From Plantactinospora soyae (GTDB taxonomy: Bacteria > Actinomycetota > Actinomycetes > Mycobacteriales > Micromonosporaceae): a stretch of DNA of 64,000 bases. Within the stretch, counting starts at the first letter, position 1; every line of letters begins with the position of its first letter. The notes under the pieces were generated by a model that saw nothing but the letters and a program-made list of their open reading frames with translations, was not told where the DNA came from and made no database searches. The stretch is from positions 8,742,001-8,806,000 of the forward strand of contig NZ_JADBEB010000001.1 in NCBI RefSeq assembly GCF_014874095.1. Direction: 5' to 3'. The position numbers and the translations under genes were made by a program. This document shows positions 33,416 to 48,672 of the stretch, in pieces.

Positions 33416-34426
33416 GTGCTGACACCACCGGACGGCCTGCCCGAGGATGCCCTTCGGACCACACTCAGGCAGGAGTGGGGGCTCGACGTCGCCGCGCTGG
33501 CGTACCGGCCGGTCGGCTTCGGCAGCCACCATTGGGAAGCCGTCGACATCGGACAGGTCCGGTGGTTCGTGACCGTCGACGAGCTGGAGGTCAAGCGGCA
33601 CGTGCTGGACGAGCCGCTCGACACGCCGTTCGACCGGCTCCGTGCCGCCCTGGGCACCACCGCGCGGCTCCGGGAGCACGGCCACCCGTACGTCGTGGCC
33701 CCCGTCCCGACCCGCGACGGCGCACCGCTGGCCCGGCTCTCCGACCGGTTCGGCGTGTCGCTCTACCCGTACGTCGAGGGGCAGAGCTTCGAGTGGGGCG
33801 AGTTCGCCACCGCGACACAGCGGAACGCCGTACTCGATCTCGTCGTCGCCCTGCACACGACTCCGGAGGAACTCCGCGCTGCCGCCCTGGCGGACGACTT
33901 CGCCATCGCGCACCGGGACGAGTTGGAGTCGAGCCTGGACGGCGCTGGAGATGTCGACGGCCTCGGCCCGTACGCCCGGCCCGCCGCGGACCTGCTCGTC
34001 GAGTACGCGGCACCGGTCCGGCGGCTGCTCGCCCGCTACGACGCACTCGTCAGCACCGCCCGCACCGAGCCGTCCCGGACGGTCCTCACCCACGGGGAGC
34101 CACATCCCGGCAACGTGATGCGGGTCGGCGACGACTGGCTGCTGATCGACTGGGAGACGGTCCTGCTGGCACCGCCCGAACGCGACCTGTGGATCCTGAG
34201 TGCGGGCGACGATTCGGTCCTCGGCGCGTACGCCGACGCGACCGGCACGATTCCGCTGGCCCCGGTGCTGGAGCTGTACCGCATCCGCTGGCATCTCGCC
34301 GACATCGCATTCGAGGTCAGCCGCTTCCGGAGCCCGCACAGCGGGGACGCGGGCGACGACGAGTCGTGGAAGGTCCTGCGCTCCGTACTCGAACACATCG
34401 CCACCGAGCCGGCCGGAACGAACTGA
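33416..34426 (+). CDS. Phosphotransferase of the aminoglycoside-kinase (APH) fold
   Basis: The protein has 336 residues from GTG 33416; the frame is open for 47 codons upstream, but the -10 box 6 nt before this GTG decides the start. The protein-kinase-like fold shows the catalytic loop HGEPHPGN (Glu in the place of the more usual Asp) and the metal motif LIDWETV. An N-terminal lobe (FVTVDELEVKRHV) is present. Substrates in this family include antibiotics, choline, homoserine and sugars; nothing here picks one. A Nudix gene follows 7 nt after the stop. Confidence 0.82.
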   Translation: MLTPPDGLPEDALRTTLRQEWGLDVAALAYRPVGFGSHHWEAVDIGQVRWFVTVDELEVKRHVLDEPLDTPFDRLRAALGTTARLREHGHPYVVAPVPTRDGAPLARLSDRFGVSLYPYVEGQSFEWGEFATATQRNAVLDLVVALHTTPEELRAAALADDFAIAHRDELESSLDGAGDVDGLGPYARPAADLLVEYAAPVRRLLARYDALVSTARTEPSRTVLTHGEPHPGNVMRVGDDWLLIDWETVLLAPPERDLWILSAGDDSVLGAYADATGTIPLAPVLELYRIRWHLADIAFEVSRFRSPHSGDAGDDESWKVLRSVLEHIATEPAGTN

Positions 34427-34433
34427 GGCAGCG

Positions 34434-34949
34434 ATGACATCGGTCCCCGACCACGAGACGTACCGGCGCCGAGCCGCCCGGGTGCTGCTGCTCGACGCCG
34501 CCGGCCGGGTCCTGTTGCTGCGATGCCTGCTGGATCCCGAGCATCCTGACGCGGGCCACTGCTGGGCAGTCCCCGGCGGTGGCGTCGACGACGGCGAATC
34601 CCTGCGCCAGGCGGCGGCCCGGGAACTCCACGAGGAGGTCGGTCTGTTGGTCGATCCCGACGAACTGGGTGAGCCCGTGGCACTGACGACCGGGTACGCG
34701 AATCTCGGTTGGGCCGAAGGACTCTTCCGGGACGACTTTTTCTGCCTCAGGGTGGACACCCACGTCGTCGACACCAGTGCGATGGAACCACTCGAACGCG
34801 GCAGCCACGCCGGGTACCGGTGGTGGCCGGTCGACGAGCTGGCCTCGACCGACGAGATCGTGTACCCGTACGAACTCGCCCCGCTCCTCGCCGACCTGCT
34901 GGTTGGCAGCCACCAGGGTCAGCCGGTCGAGTTGCCCTGGCACCACTGA
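34434..34949 (+). CDS. Nudix hydrolase
   Basis: The protein has 171 residues from ATG 34434 (GAGGCAG upstream). The Nudix box GGVDDGESLRQAAARELHEE, continuing VGLL, is complete. N- and C-terminal strands fit a small mutT-like enzyme hydrolysing a nucleoside diphosphate linked to another moiety. It is co-transcribed with the APH-fold kinase; the pair may process a phosphorylated metabolite. Terminated by the hairpin at 34951. Confidence 0.9.
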   Translation: MTSVPDHETYRRRAARVLLLDAAGRVLLLRCLLDPEHPDAGHCWAVPGGGVDDGESLRQAAARELHEEVGLLVDPDELGEPVALTTGYANLGWAEGLFRDDFFCLRVDTHVVDTSAMEPLERGSHAGYRWWPVDELASTDEIVYPYELAPLLADLLVGSHQGQPVELPWHH

Positions 34950-34950
34950 C

Positions 34951-34987
34951 CCGGTACGGGCTCCCGGCGCCCGGAAGCCCGTACCGG
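34951..34987. terminator. 12-bp bidirectional hairpin terminator
   Basis: CCGGTACGGGCT (34951-34962) and AGCCCGTACCGG (34976-34987) form a perfect stem with a 13-nt loop between the convergent Nudix and GH81 genes. Confidence 0.8.
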
Positions 34988-34995
34988 ATGTCGGC

Positions 34996-37941
34996 TCAGC
35001 CGGAGAGGGTGAACGGAACGGTGACGGTCGACTGGGCTCCCTGGACGGCGGTCGCGTCGACCCGCAGCGTGGTCGGCACCGACCCGATCGCGTTCCAGAC
35101 CTCCAGGCGTACGCAGCCGCCGGTCATCGCGGCGAAGCTGCCCGCGACGGCACGTACCCCGGCGGCCTGTGTGTAGGCCTCGGTACCGGTCACCGGATCG
35201 GTGGCGAAGTACGAGTACGTCTCCACCCGGCCGTAGCTGCCCGAGCCGGTGAAGTCGTACGAGATCCGGGCCTGCACCCCGGCCCCGACGGCGGTCCCGG
35301 CGTCGACGTGCAGGGCGAAGTTCGTCGCCCCGCCCCCGGTGTACGTCCCGGTCAGCCCGCAGACCCGGTGCGTGACCGGGTTGTTCGGGGTGCCGTCGTG
35401 GTTGCCGTTCGCGGCGGCGACGGTGACCGAGCCCGCGCCGCCGCCCGCCGTACCGGCCAGGGCACCGCCGGAGCGGACGTAGAGCCGGTTACCGGTGGTC
35501 GGCGGCCCGGTCGGGGTCGGCGTCGGAGTCGCCGTGGGAGTGGGAGTGGGTGTCGGCGTGGGGGTGGGCGTCGGGTTCGGCGTCCCGCCACCGGCACTTC
35601 CCCCGCTCCAGGTGTACGCCCCGGTGGTGGCGGTACGGCCCGCCGGCACGGTCAGGGTCCGGCCGTCGGAGAAGGTCACCGTGACCGGGCTGCGGGTGAT
35701 GTTCGACGCCACGTACGTGCGCGCCCCGCTCCGGTTGAAGACGGCGTAGAGCGGGGTGTTGGCGGTGACCGTGGTGTCGACCTGGCCCAGCGCCGTGAGG
35801 TTACGCAGCCAGTGGAAGGTGTGTGCCCGGCTCTCCCCCTCCTCCTGCGGGTACCCGGGATTGGCCCGGAAGCTGGCCAGCGCGGAATCGGGGTTGGCCA
35901 GTGCCTGGAACGACCAGAGCACGTCCTGCCAGACCGTTGGCGGTCCGCCGTTGTTGGTGACGAGTTCGTTCCAGTTCGTCGTGACGTAGTCCGGCCGGTA
36001 GCCGAGGTAGAGCGAGCCACCGGTGATCGGCAGCATGTTGATGCCCTGGATCATCTCCGGCTCGCCGCTGAACCAGGTCGCGTACGCCCCGCCGTCGCCC
36101 CAGACCATCCCGACGGTGCTGTGCCCGAACGCGGACGGGAAGTTCTGGTTGGCGGAGTCGAACCAGTACTCCTGGATCGCCTGTGCCTGGGTGGTGTAGA
36201 TGAACAGGCCGGCGTCCCGGACGGCGGTGTTGCCGGTGGCCAGTCCCCACTGGATCAACGCGCTGGCGAAGTTCATCCCCTCCGAGGAGGACTCCTGGTT
36301 GTTGCCGGCGCCGAACGAGCCGTGCCCGGAGGCCCAGTCGTGCCCGGCGAAGATGTCGAAGTCCCGCAGGAACGGGAACATCGAATCGGCCCGGTCGATG
36401 CCGTTCGCGTCCCGGATCAGCAGGTTGACCATGCTTCCGTACCGGTCGGTGGCGGCCCAGGCGGGATCGAACTTGGCCAGGGTCGCGGCGGCGGCGATGT
36501 AGTAGCCGTAGTGGAAGTGGTGGTCGTTGAGTTCCTGGTCCGACCCGTACGACGCCGGGTAGCCGACCAGGGTCCCCCAGGCCCGGTCGTAGTGGAACAG
36601 CCGTCCGGTCTCGCCGGAGGAGGCGGTGAACCAGTCGGTCAGCCGGGTCCGGATCGCGTTCAGCAGCAGGTCCCGCTGGCCGGTCCGGCCGAGTTGGTCG
36701 GCGATCTCGGCGAGCCGGGCGGCCCGGCCCAACCCCTTGCCGGTCCAGTAGGTGTCGTTGCCGAAGCCGGCCAGCGGGTCGCCGGTGGCCACCTGGTCCA
36801 GGTAGCCGCCGAGGGTGGCCAGGTCCGCGCCGCTGGAGGTGGCCACGGCGGGCACCTCGGGCAGCACCCCGGAGTAACGGATCGCGGTGCCGAAGGAGCC
36901 GACCCCGACCAGGGTACGCAGCGGGCCGCGCGGCGAGACGTACGTCTGGGCGATCGGGGTACCGCCGGACAGGTTCTTCCACTGGTGCGGGTAGAGCGAG
37001 ACGACGGTGTTGCGTTCGCTGCCCTCCCGGGCGGTGGTGGTCAGTCCGTAGGTCGCGTGCACCGTGCTGCTCGCCTGGTCGAAGCGCCAGTCGACCCGGG
37101 TGCCGGTGATGTGCGCGTGGGCGTACCGGCCGTAGCTGTCGGCCAGGGCGGCCCGGTCTGCGGCCGAGGTGCTTCCGGTGGTGGGGAGCAGGGCAACGGA
37201 GAAGTAGCCCCGGCCGGCGAGTGTGGAGGTGACGGTGTTACCGGTGACCGTCCAGCTCGCACCCGTCGGGGCGTACGCGACGTAGTCGTGGCCGCGTACC
37301 GTGAAGCCGATCCGGGCGCCGCTGTTGCTCCAGACCGTGGGCGTCGCGCCGAAGCCGAGCTGGGCGTTGCCCCCGGTGACCTGGGCGTAGACGAACGGCA
37401 GTCCGTGCCCGATGGTGGCCCGCAGCGTACGCGCGCCATCCGACCAGTACGGCGAGACGGTCCAGTCGGACCAGCCGTCCACCTTGACGTCGGGCGAGTT
37501 CAGCCCGGTCACCCCGAGGGTGAACTCGGTGCTGTACGGAAAGTGGTACTCGCCGACCGTGGTCGGGGTTCCGGAGACGGTGGGCGTGGTGGTGTATCCG
37601 ACGCCGAGCCCGCCGGCCGCCGGTTGGAACGCCATCGGGTGCGCGTGCAGCGGTACCGAGTAGGCACACTCGGTGCGCTTGAACAGCAGCGACGACCACC
37701 AGTCGTTGGTCGGGACGGCTCCGGCCGGTGCGTTCGCGGTGACGTACCGCCGGGGGTTGGTGCCGATGTCAGCACAGCCGGACGGGCCGGCGGCGCCGGC
37801 CGGGCGGACGGTGGTGTAGCTGCCGGCGCCGAGCGGGTCGGCGCCCGCACCGGTCGGGGCGGCGAGCGTGACCGCGATGATGGCGGCGGCCGCAGCGGCG
37901 AGCGCGACCAGGCGGTGGCCTGGCCGGTGGGGACGGTTCAT
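34996..37941 (-). CDS. Secreted GH81 endo-beta-1,3-glucanase
   Basis: The protein has 981 residues from ATG 37941 (GGAGG upstream). A signal peptide (about 1-34) precedes the GH81 catalytic region (about 60-720), with Asp473 in NDHHFHYGY and Glu550/Glu554 in NNQESSSEGMN. This is the catalytic trio, with the 4-residue Glu spacing of the family. A strand-rich segment follows, then a (PT)n linker (about 800-825), then a C-terminal module of about 145 residues (LYVRSGGALAG...) that I read as a carbohydrate-binding domain of unsure family. It cuts fungal or plant beta-1,3-glucan outside the cell. The upstream AGGGAGCGCT (about 38020) resembles half of a LacI-type sugar operator. Confidence 0.92.
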   Translation of the reverse strand: MNRPHRPGHRLVALAAAAAAIIAVTLAAPTGAGADPLGAGSYTTVRPAGAAGPSGCADIGTNPRRYVTANAPAGAVPTNDWWSSLLFKRTECAYSVPLHAHPMAFQPAAGGLGVGYTTTPTVSGTPTTVGEYHFPYSTEFTLGVTGLNSPDVKVDGWSDWTVSPYWSDGARTLRATIGHGLPFVYAQVTGGNAQLGFGATPTVWSNSGARIGFTVRGHDYVAYAPTGASWTVTGNTVTSTLAGRGYFSVALLPTTGSTSAADRAALADSYGRYAHAHITGTRVDWRFDQASSTVHATYGLTTTAREGSERNTVVSLYPHQWKNLSGGTPIAQTYVSPRGPLRTLVGVGSFGTAIRYSGVLPEVPAVATSSGADLATLGGYLDQVATGDPLAGFGNDTYWTGKGLGRAARLAEIADQLGRTGQRDLLLNAIRTRLTDWFTASSGETGRLFHYDRAWGTLVGYPASYGSDQELNDHHFHYGYYIAAAATLAKFDPAWAATDRYGSMVNLLIRDANGIDRADSMFPFLRDFDIFAGHDWASGHGSFGAGNNQESSSEGMNFASALIQWGLATGNTAVRDAGLFIYTTQAQAIQEYWFDSANQNFPSAFGHSTVGMVWGDGGAYATWFSGEPEMIQGINMLPITGGSLYLGYRPDYVTTNWNELVTNNGGPPTVWQDVLWSFQALANPDSALASFRANPGYPQEEGESRAHTFHWLRNLTALGQVDTTVTANTPLYAVFNRSGARTYVASNITRSPVTVTFSDGRTLTVPAGRTATTGAYTWSGGSAGGGTPNPTPTPTPTPTPTPTATPTPTPTGPPTTGNRLYVRSGGALAGTAGGGAGSVTVAAANGNHDGTPNNPVTHRVCGLTGTYTGGGATNFALHVDAGTAVGAGVQARISYDFTGSGSYGRVETYSYFATDPVTGTEAYTQAAGVRAVAGSFAAMTGGCVRLEVWNAIGSVPTTLRVDATAVQGAQSTVTVPFTLSG

Positions 37942-38154
37942 GATGCCTCCGGGCGGGGATGGCACGGCCGGGTGGATTACCCGGGTGTTACCGACAAGTT
38001 GCGGCAAGGCCACCAAATCCAGGGAGCGCTGTCAATATCGACGCTCGTTTTTCAGATCGGGGCAATCGCACCAGATTTCGGTAATCCCACCGGCCCGGCG
38101 CCCTCCACAGAGGTTGGCCTGATCGGGTACGGGTTCCCTGTTACGGTCGGCGCC

Positions 38155-38829
38155 ATGGTTGCCGTGTGGCGGATCGGAAACTACCACCGCGCAGAGACGC
38201 CGGTGACCGAGCCGATCACCAAGTTCGGCGGTCAGCCCAGCTGGATCGGGCAGCCGCAGTGGCCGCTCAGCGTGGCCTGGGGCACCCCGATGCGCTTCCT
38301 GGGTCAGATCGCGCTGGAACCCGAACTCGTCGGCGACGGCCCGGGGCGGCTCGCCTACGTCTTCGTCACCCATGGCGACCATGGGCGCGACGCCGAGGAG
38401 TTCGACCCGGACGTAGTCTTCCCCGACGGTGGCGAGAACGCCGTCGTCGTCCAGCCTGGCGCCTTCGCCGGACCGACCAGCCCACTGACCAGCGGTCCGA
38501 CGCTCTACCACGAGGACGGGTCAGCCGCGGAGTATACGGTCGACCTGGTCCGTGGCGAGGATCCCGAGCCGCTGTCCTCCGACGAATACCTGGCACTGCC
38601 GCCCGCGCAACGGGACCGCTATTTCCAGGCCCTCGATCACGACAAGATCGGCGGAACGGCGCTGCTGCTGCACGAGCACGACTGGCCGGCGGGCGGGCCG
38701 TGGCGCCCGCTGCTGCGCCTGGCGACGAACTGGACGCCGTTCCACCTCAATCTCGGCGCCGCGCCGGTGGCCCTCGCCTTCCTTGCCACCGATGGCCGGA
38801 CAGGCTGCCTGCTCGTGGAGGACTCCTAA
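38155..38829 (+). CDS. DUF1963-like protein
   Basis: The protein has 224 residues from ATG 38155. The segment KFGGQPSWIGQPQWPLSVAWGTPMRFLGQIAL is the DUF1963/YwqG signature. A beta-rich body ends GCLLVEDS. TACGGT (38142-38147) lies 7 nt before the ATG, so a leaderless start is likely; the long open frame upstream, antisense to GH81, is ignored. Function unknown. Unrelated in position to the other DUF1963 gene at 20464. Confidence 0.75.
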   Translation: MVAVWRIGNYHRAETPVTEPITKFGGQPSWIGQPQWPLSVAWGTPMRFLGQIALEPELVGDGPGRLAYVFVTHGDHGRDAEEFDPDVVFPDGGENAVVVQPGAFAGPTSPLTSGPTLYHEDGSAAEYTVDLVRGEDPEPLSSDEYLALPPAQRDRYFQALDHDKIGGTALLLHEHDWPAGGPWRPLLRLATNWTPFHLNLGAAPVALAFLATDGRTGCLLVEDS

Positions 38830-38886
38830 GCGTCTTGTCCATCGACTGGTGGACGCGGGGTTCCACTGGTCGAGGCTGTCTGCGGG

Positions 38887-41127
38887 ATGGACCCGGCGAC
38901 CAGCATTTCAGTCATGAGAAACACCCCTGTACGCGTGGCGCGTTGGAGCGCCCGGCACCCCTGGCGGGCCATCGGCGGTTGGTTCATCTTCGTCATTGTC
39001 TGCCTCGGCGTGGGCATCACGGTCGGCAGCAACGCGGCCACCACGGAGGACTTCTGGGTCGGTGAGGCCGGTCGCGCCGAGGCGATGGCGACCGAGGGCG
39101 GCCTGCAGCGCAAGCCCACCGAACACATCATGATCTACGCCGAGTCCGGGCCGCTGGATATGGCCGCAGCCCGTTCCGCGGCCGAGGACCTCACCGGCCG
39201 GATGCGGGCGCTGCCCGAGGTCGACAGCGTGGCGGCCCCGATCCTCTCGCAGGACGGCACCGTGCTGCGGGTCTCCGTGGTCCTCGACGGTGCCGAGTTG
39301 GCGGGCAGGGAGAACGTCGTCCCGCTGCTGGATCAGACGGCGCAGGTAGCCGGCAGCCACCCGGACCTGGTGATCGAGGAGACCGGCTCACCCTCGATCA
39401 GCAAGGGCGTCAACGACCAGCGCGGTGAGGACCTCGCGCTGGCCGAGCGCATCACGCTGCCGGTCACGATCGTCGCCCTGCTGGCCGTCTTCGGATCGGT
39501 GGTCATGGCCAGCGTGCCGCTGCTGCTGGCGCTCTCCTCGATCGCGGCCGCCCTGGGGCTGTCCATGGTCGCCTCGCACCTGCTTCCCGACCCCGGAATC
39601 GGGACCAACATGATCCTGCTCATCGGCCTGGCGGTCGGCGTCGACTACACCCTGTTCTACCTCAAGCGCGAGCGCGAGGAACGGGCCCGCGCCGACGGCC
39701 GGGTCAGCTCCGAGGCCCTGGTGGAACTCGCGGCGGCGACCGCGGGCCGGGCCATCGTGGTCTCCGGGCTCGCGGTGATCGTCTCCACGGCCACCCTGTA
39801 TCTGGCGACGGACGTCATCTTCTCCTCCCTCGCCACGGGCACGATCCTGGTCGTGTCGGTTGCCGTGATCAGCTCCCTGACCGTACTTCCCGCGCTGTTG
39901 GTCAAGATCGGCCAGCGGGCCGAGCGCCGGGCCGGAAAGAAGGCCGCCCGCCGGGCGAGGCAGGGCAGGCCGGCCCGTACGAAGCCGGCGAAGCCCGAAA
40001 CCGGCCGGGTCTTCGACGCGCTGCTGCGGCCCGCACGGAAGCACCCCGCCGCCACGCTGTGCGTATCTGTGCTGGTCATGCTCGGGTTGGCGGCGCCCGC
40101 GCTCGGCATGAAGCTCGTCGACCCGAGCAGAGACACCTTCTCCCGCGACATCCCGGCCATGCAGGTCTACGACCGGCTGAACTCCGCTTTCCCGGAGTTG
40201 CTGGTCAAGCACGAGGTCGTCGCCCGATCCACCCCGGACCGCGCTCCCGAGGTGCGACGGGCACTGGCGGAGCTGGGCCGGCAGGCCCAGGCGGACCCGC
40301 TGTTCGCCCAGAACGCCGCGCCGGCGGTGCGGACCTCCGCCGACGGCCGGATCAGCGTGCTGGAGCTGGCCGTCCCGCACCCCGCGCCCACCGACGAGGC
40401 CATCGCATCGCTCGCCCACGTCCGCGAGAACTATCTGCCGGCCACCCTCGGCACGCTGCCCGACGTACAGGCGGCGGTGAGCGGTGACGTGGCCCGGGGC
40501 CAGGACTACGTCCAGCACGAGAAGAGCAAGCTACCGCTGGTCATTGGCGCGCTGCTGCTGCTGACCTTCGTGATGACCGTGCTGGCGTTCCGGTCGGTGG
40601 TCATCGGCCTGATCGGCGTGTTCCTCAACCTGCTGTCCGCCGCAGCCGCCCTCGGCGCGCTGGTCGTGGTCTTCCAGGGAACGTGGGCGGAGGGCATCCT
40701 GAACTTCGACTCCCTCGGCGCGATCGCGTCCCGGGTGCCGCTGTTCCTGGTCGTGATTCTGTTCGGACTGTCGATGGACTACCAGGTGTTCGTGGTCAGC
40801 CGGATCAAGGAGGCGATGGAGAACGGGATGACGGCCCAGGAGGCGGTACTCGCCGGCATCGCCCGATCGGCGAAGGTGGTGACCAGCGCCGCGGTGGTGA
40901 TGGTCACGGTGTTCGGCGCCTTCGTCGCCCTGCACCTGACCGAGATGAAGCAGATGGGCTTCTGCCTGGCGTTGGCCGTACTGCTGGACGCCCTGGTCAT
41001 CCGGATGATGGTGCTGCCGTCGATCCTGCTGCTTCTCGGCGACAGGGCCTGGTGGCCGCTGCGCCCGGCACGACCGGGGCAGGCCACCGCCGTGGATGCC
41101 CGGCCGCAGACGCAGACCCTACGCTGA
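38887..41127 (+). CDS. MMPL-family (RND-type) transporter
   Basis: The protein has 746 residues (start ATG 38887; ATG 38914 is possible). Topology: one helix (about 25-45), an extracytoplasmic domain, five or six helices with GLAVGVDYTLFYLKREREE, a basic cytosolic loop (RRAGKKAARRARQGR), then the mirror half ending with LFGLSMDYQVFVVSRIKEAM. The two GxxxDY motifs hold the proton-relay Asp of MMPL proteins, which export lipids, siderophores or drugs. The histidine kinase/response regulator pair starts 4 nt after its stop, implying that this transporter is the regulated output or the sensed process. Confidence 0.88.
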   Translation: MDPATSISVMRNTPVRVARWSARHPWRAIGGWFIFVIVCLGVGITVGSNAATTEDFWVGEAGRAEAMATEGGLQRKPTEHIMIYAESGPLDMAAARSAAEDLTGRMRALPEVDSVAAPILSQDGTVLRVSVVLDGAELAGRENVVPLLDQTAQVAGSHPDLVIEETGSPSISKGVNDQRGEDLALAERITLPVTIVALLAVFGSVVMASVPLLLALSSIAAALGLSMVASHLLPDPGIGTNMILLIGLAVGVDYTLFYLKREREERARADGRVSSEALVELAAATAGRAIVVSGLAVIVSTATLYLATDVIFSSLATGTILVVSVAVISSLTVLPALLVKIGQRAERRAGKKAARRARQGRPARTKPAKPETGRVFDALLRPARKHPAATLCVSVLVMLGLAAPALGMKLVDPSRDTFSRDIPAMQVYDRLNSAFPELLVKHEVVARSTPDRAPEVRRALAELGRQAQADPLFAQNAAPAVRTSADGRISVLELAVPHPAPTDEAIASLAHVRENYLPATLGTLPDVQAAVSGDVARGQDYVQHEKSKLPLVIGALLLLTFVMTVLAFRSVVIGLIGVFLNLLSAAAALGALVVVFQGTWAEGILNFDSLGAIASRVPLFLVVILFGLSMDYQVFVVSRIKEAMENGMTAQEAVLAGIARSAKVVTSAAVVMVTVFGAFVALHLTEMKQMGFCLALAVLLDALVIRMMVLPSILLLLGDRAWWPLRPARPGQATAVDARPQTQTLR

Positions 41128-41131
41128 CATC

Positions 41132-42313
41132 ATGATCCAACGGCCACGGCGCGGCGACCCGTTCTGGATCTGGACGCTCCACTGGTGGGACGTCCTGTCC
41201 TGGGCGCTGCTCGCTCTGCTGATCCTGCTCACCGTCGTGGGAGACCTTCCCGCCACGGCGCGGTACGGGTCGCTCGCGCTGATGGTCGGGCTCGGCCTCT
41301 GCTACGCGACAACGCGCAGGTCCCCCGGCAATCCGGTGCTGACCCCGCAGCACTACCTGGGCCTGCTGGTTCTCGTGCTGGGCGGACTCGCCTACCTGCG
41401 CGACGGGTTCGGGGTGCTGTACACGGTGCTGCTCCCCCAGTTCACCATCCTGGCCAGGAACACGCGGTCCGCGATCGTCTACAGCGGCCTCGGTGCCGTG
41501 GCGATCACGATCGGTGGCGTCCTCCGGCAGGGCTGGACCCTCGACGTCCTCACCACCAACACCATCTCCTCGCTCGCCGTCTACGCCGCGAGCGTCCTGA
41601 TCACCGTGCTGACGCCCCTGGGACTGCGACAGGCCGCCGAACGCGCCCAACTACGCGCCGACCTGACGGCCACCGAACTGCGGCTGGCCGAGGCGCAGAA
41701 ACGCCAGGGCGCCGCAGAGGAACGCGAACGCCTCGCCCGGGAGATCCACGACACCCTCGCGCAGGGCTTCGCCTCGATCATCGTCCTCGCCGAGGCTGCC
41801 CGCGCCGGCCTCGGCAGCCGTCCGGACAAGAGCGCCCAACAGCTGCAATCCATCGAGCAGACCGCCCGCGAAAACCTCGCCGAGGCCCGGATCCTCGTCG
41901 GCTCCGCCCCACAGAGCGGCCTGGCCGCCGGCTCCGTGGCCCGCACCCTGCGCCGGACCCTGGACCGGTTCGCCGAAGACACCGGGCTGACCGTCACGGC
42001 AGACCTGCCCGACATCGACGTCGACCAGCCAACCCGGATCGCGCTGCTGCGCTGCACCCAGGAGTCCCTGGCCAACATCCGCAAGCACGCCGCGGCCTCC
42101 ACCGTCGGAGTCGTCCTCACCCAGCACCAGGACCGGGCGGAACTGGAAATCACCGACGACGGACAGGGCTTCGTGGTCGCCGACTCCCACGGCTTCGGCC
42201 TGGACGGCATGCGCAAGCGCCTCGCCGAGCTCGGCGGCGAACTCACCGTCACCAGTTCGGTCGGCAACGGCACCCGCGTCCTCGCCATGCTTCCGACGAA
42301 CGGGCAGGTGTGA
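41132..42313 (+). CDS. Sensor histidine kinase (NarL-type, HisKA_3)
   Basis: The protein has 393 residues. The N-terminal membrane domain has about five to six helices and no large external sensor (residues 15-175). A coiled segment follows, then the HisKA_3 box AREIHDTLAQGFASI with phospho-His, then HATPase (NIRKHAAAS, DDGQGF, GFGLDGMRKRL). The helix-only sensor suggests an intramembrane signal such as lipid or drug stress. TACGCT (41120-41125) is 6 nt before the ATG, so besides read-through from the MMPL gene it may have its own leaderless promoter. Confidence 0.9.
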   Translation: MIQRPRRGDPFWIWTLHWWDVLSWALLALLILLTVVGDLPATARYGSLALMVGLGLCYATTRRSPGNPVLTPQHYLGLLVLVLGGLAYLRDGFGVLYTVLLPQFTILARNTRSAIVYSGLGAVAITIGGVLRQGWTLDVLTTNTISSLAVYAASVLITVLTPLGLRQAAERAQLRADLTATELRLAEAQKRQGAAEERERLAREIHDTLAQGFASIIVLAEAARAGLGSRPDKSAQQLQSIEQTARENLAEARILVGSAPQSGLAAGSVARTLRRTLDRFAEDTGLTVTADLPDIDVDQPTRIALLRCTQESLANIRKHAAASTVGVVLTQHQDRAELEITDDGQGFVVADSHGFGLDGMRKRLAELGGELTVTSSVGNGTRVLAMLPTNGQV

Positions 42314-42314
42314 C

Positions 42315-42953
42315 ATGACGGAAGCCACACTCCGGATCATCCTGGTCGACGACCATACGGTGATGCGGGCCGGTCTCGTGGCGCTACTGGCCTCCGAACC
42401 CACCATCGACATCGTCGGCGAGGCCGGCAACGGCCGCGCCGCCATCGAACTCGTCGAACGCGTCGAACCCGACGTGGCGCTCCTCGACCTGCGGATGCCC
42501 CTCCTCGACGGCGTGGCGGCCACGGCCGAGATCCTCGCCGTACGGCCGCGGACGCGGGTGCTGATCCTGACCACCTACGACACCGACGCCGACATCGAAC
42601 GCGCGGTCGAAGCCGGGGCAACCGGCTACCTGCTCAAGGACGCCACCCGCGACCAACTCGTCGACGCCATCCACTCCGCCTCCCGAGGCGAGACCGTGCT
42701 CGCCCCACGGGTCGCGCAACGGCTCGTCGCCCGCATGCGGCAACCCACACCGGTAACCCTCACCTCCCGCGAGATCGACGTCCTCAACGGCGTGGCCGAC
42801 GGCCTCAACAACGCCGACATCGGCAGGCGACTGTTCATCGCGGAAGCCACCGTCAAGACCCACCTGCTGCGCATCTTTGCCAAACTCGACGTCAGCGACC
42901 GTACCCACGCCGTGGTCCTGGCACTCGAACGCGGCCTGCTGACCCGCCCGTAA
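42315..42953 (+). CDS. NarL/LuxR-type response regulator
   Basis: The protein has 212 residues. The receiver domain has acidic pair DD near residue 12 and phospho-Asp in VALLDLRMP; the LuxR helix-turn-helix is SREIDVLNGVADGLNNADIGRRLFIAEATVKTHLLRIFAKL. It starts 1 nt after the kinase stop. It forms a complete two-component system with the kinase; the likely target is the MMPL operon itself. Confidence 0.93.
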   Translation: MTEATLRIILVDDHTVMRAGLVALLASEPTIDIVGEAGNGRAAIELVERVEPDVALLDLRMPLLDGVAATAEILAVRPRTRVLILTTYDTDADIERAVEAGATGYLLKDATRDQLVDAIHSASRGETVLAPRVAQRLVARMRQPTPVTLTSREIDVLNGVADGLNNADIGRRLFIAEATVKTHLLRIFAKLDVSDRTHAVVLALERGLLTRP

Positions 42954-42997
42954 CGTTGCGAAGTAAACGCCCTTCCGAGTAGCAGTGACGGCACAGC

Positions 42998-48523
<5,526 letters not shown>

Positions 48524-48581
48524 CGACGGCCTTCCTCTGGTCGCTGATTCGCCCGCACGCTAGTCCCTTGCGGAAAGATTG

Positions 48582-48629
48582 TGCAAGACCTTGCAACACA
48601 GCCGCACACCATCCATCATCTTGCGCAAG
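48582..48629 (-). promoter_or_regulatory. MalR-like operator cluster
   Basis: TGCAAGACCTTGCA (48582-48595, one central mismatch pair) and CTTGCGCAAG (48620-48629, perfect) lie 60-105 bp upstream of the amylase-pullulanase start. TGCAAG/CTTGCA repeats of this kind are known in front of streptomycete amylase and maltose genes controlled by MalR/Reg1-type LacI repressors. Confidence 0.6.
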
Positions 48630-48672
48630 TTGCGGGCACCACGACGGCGCCGATCGGCCTACCCTTCAGGGC

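Noticed and set aside
34777-38829. 1350-codon open frame on the plus strand
   Set aside because: It is antisense to the GH81 gene and only its last 224 codons look like a real protein (DUF1963). High GC keeps antisense frames open.
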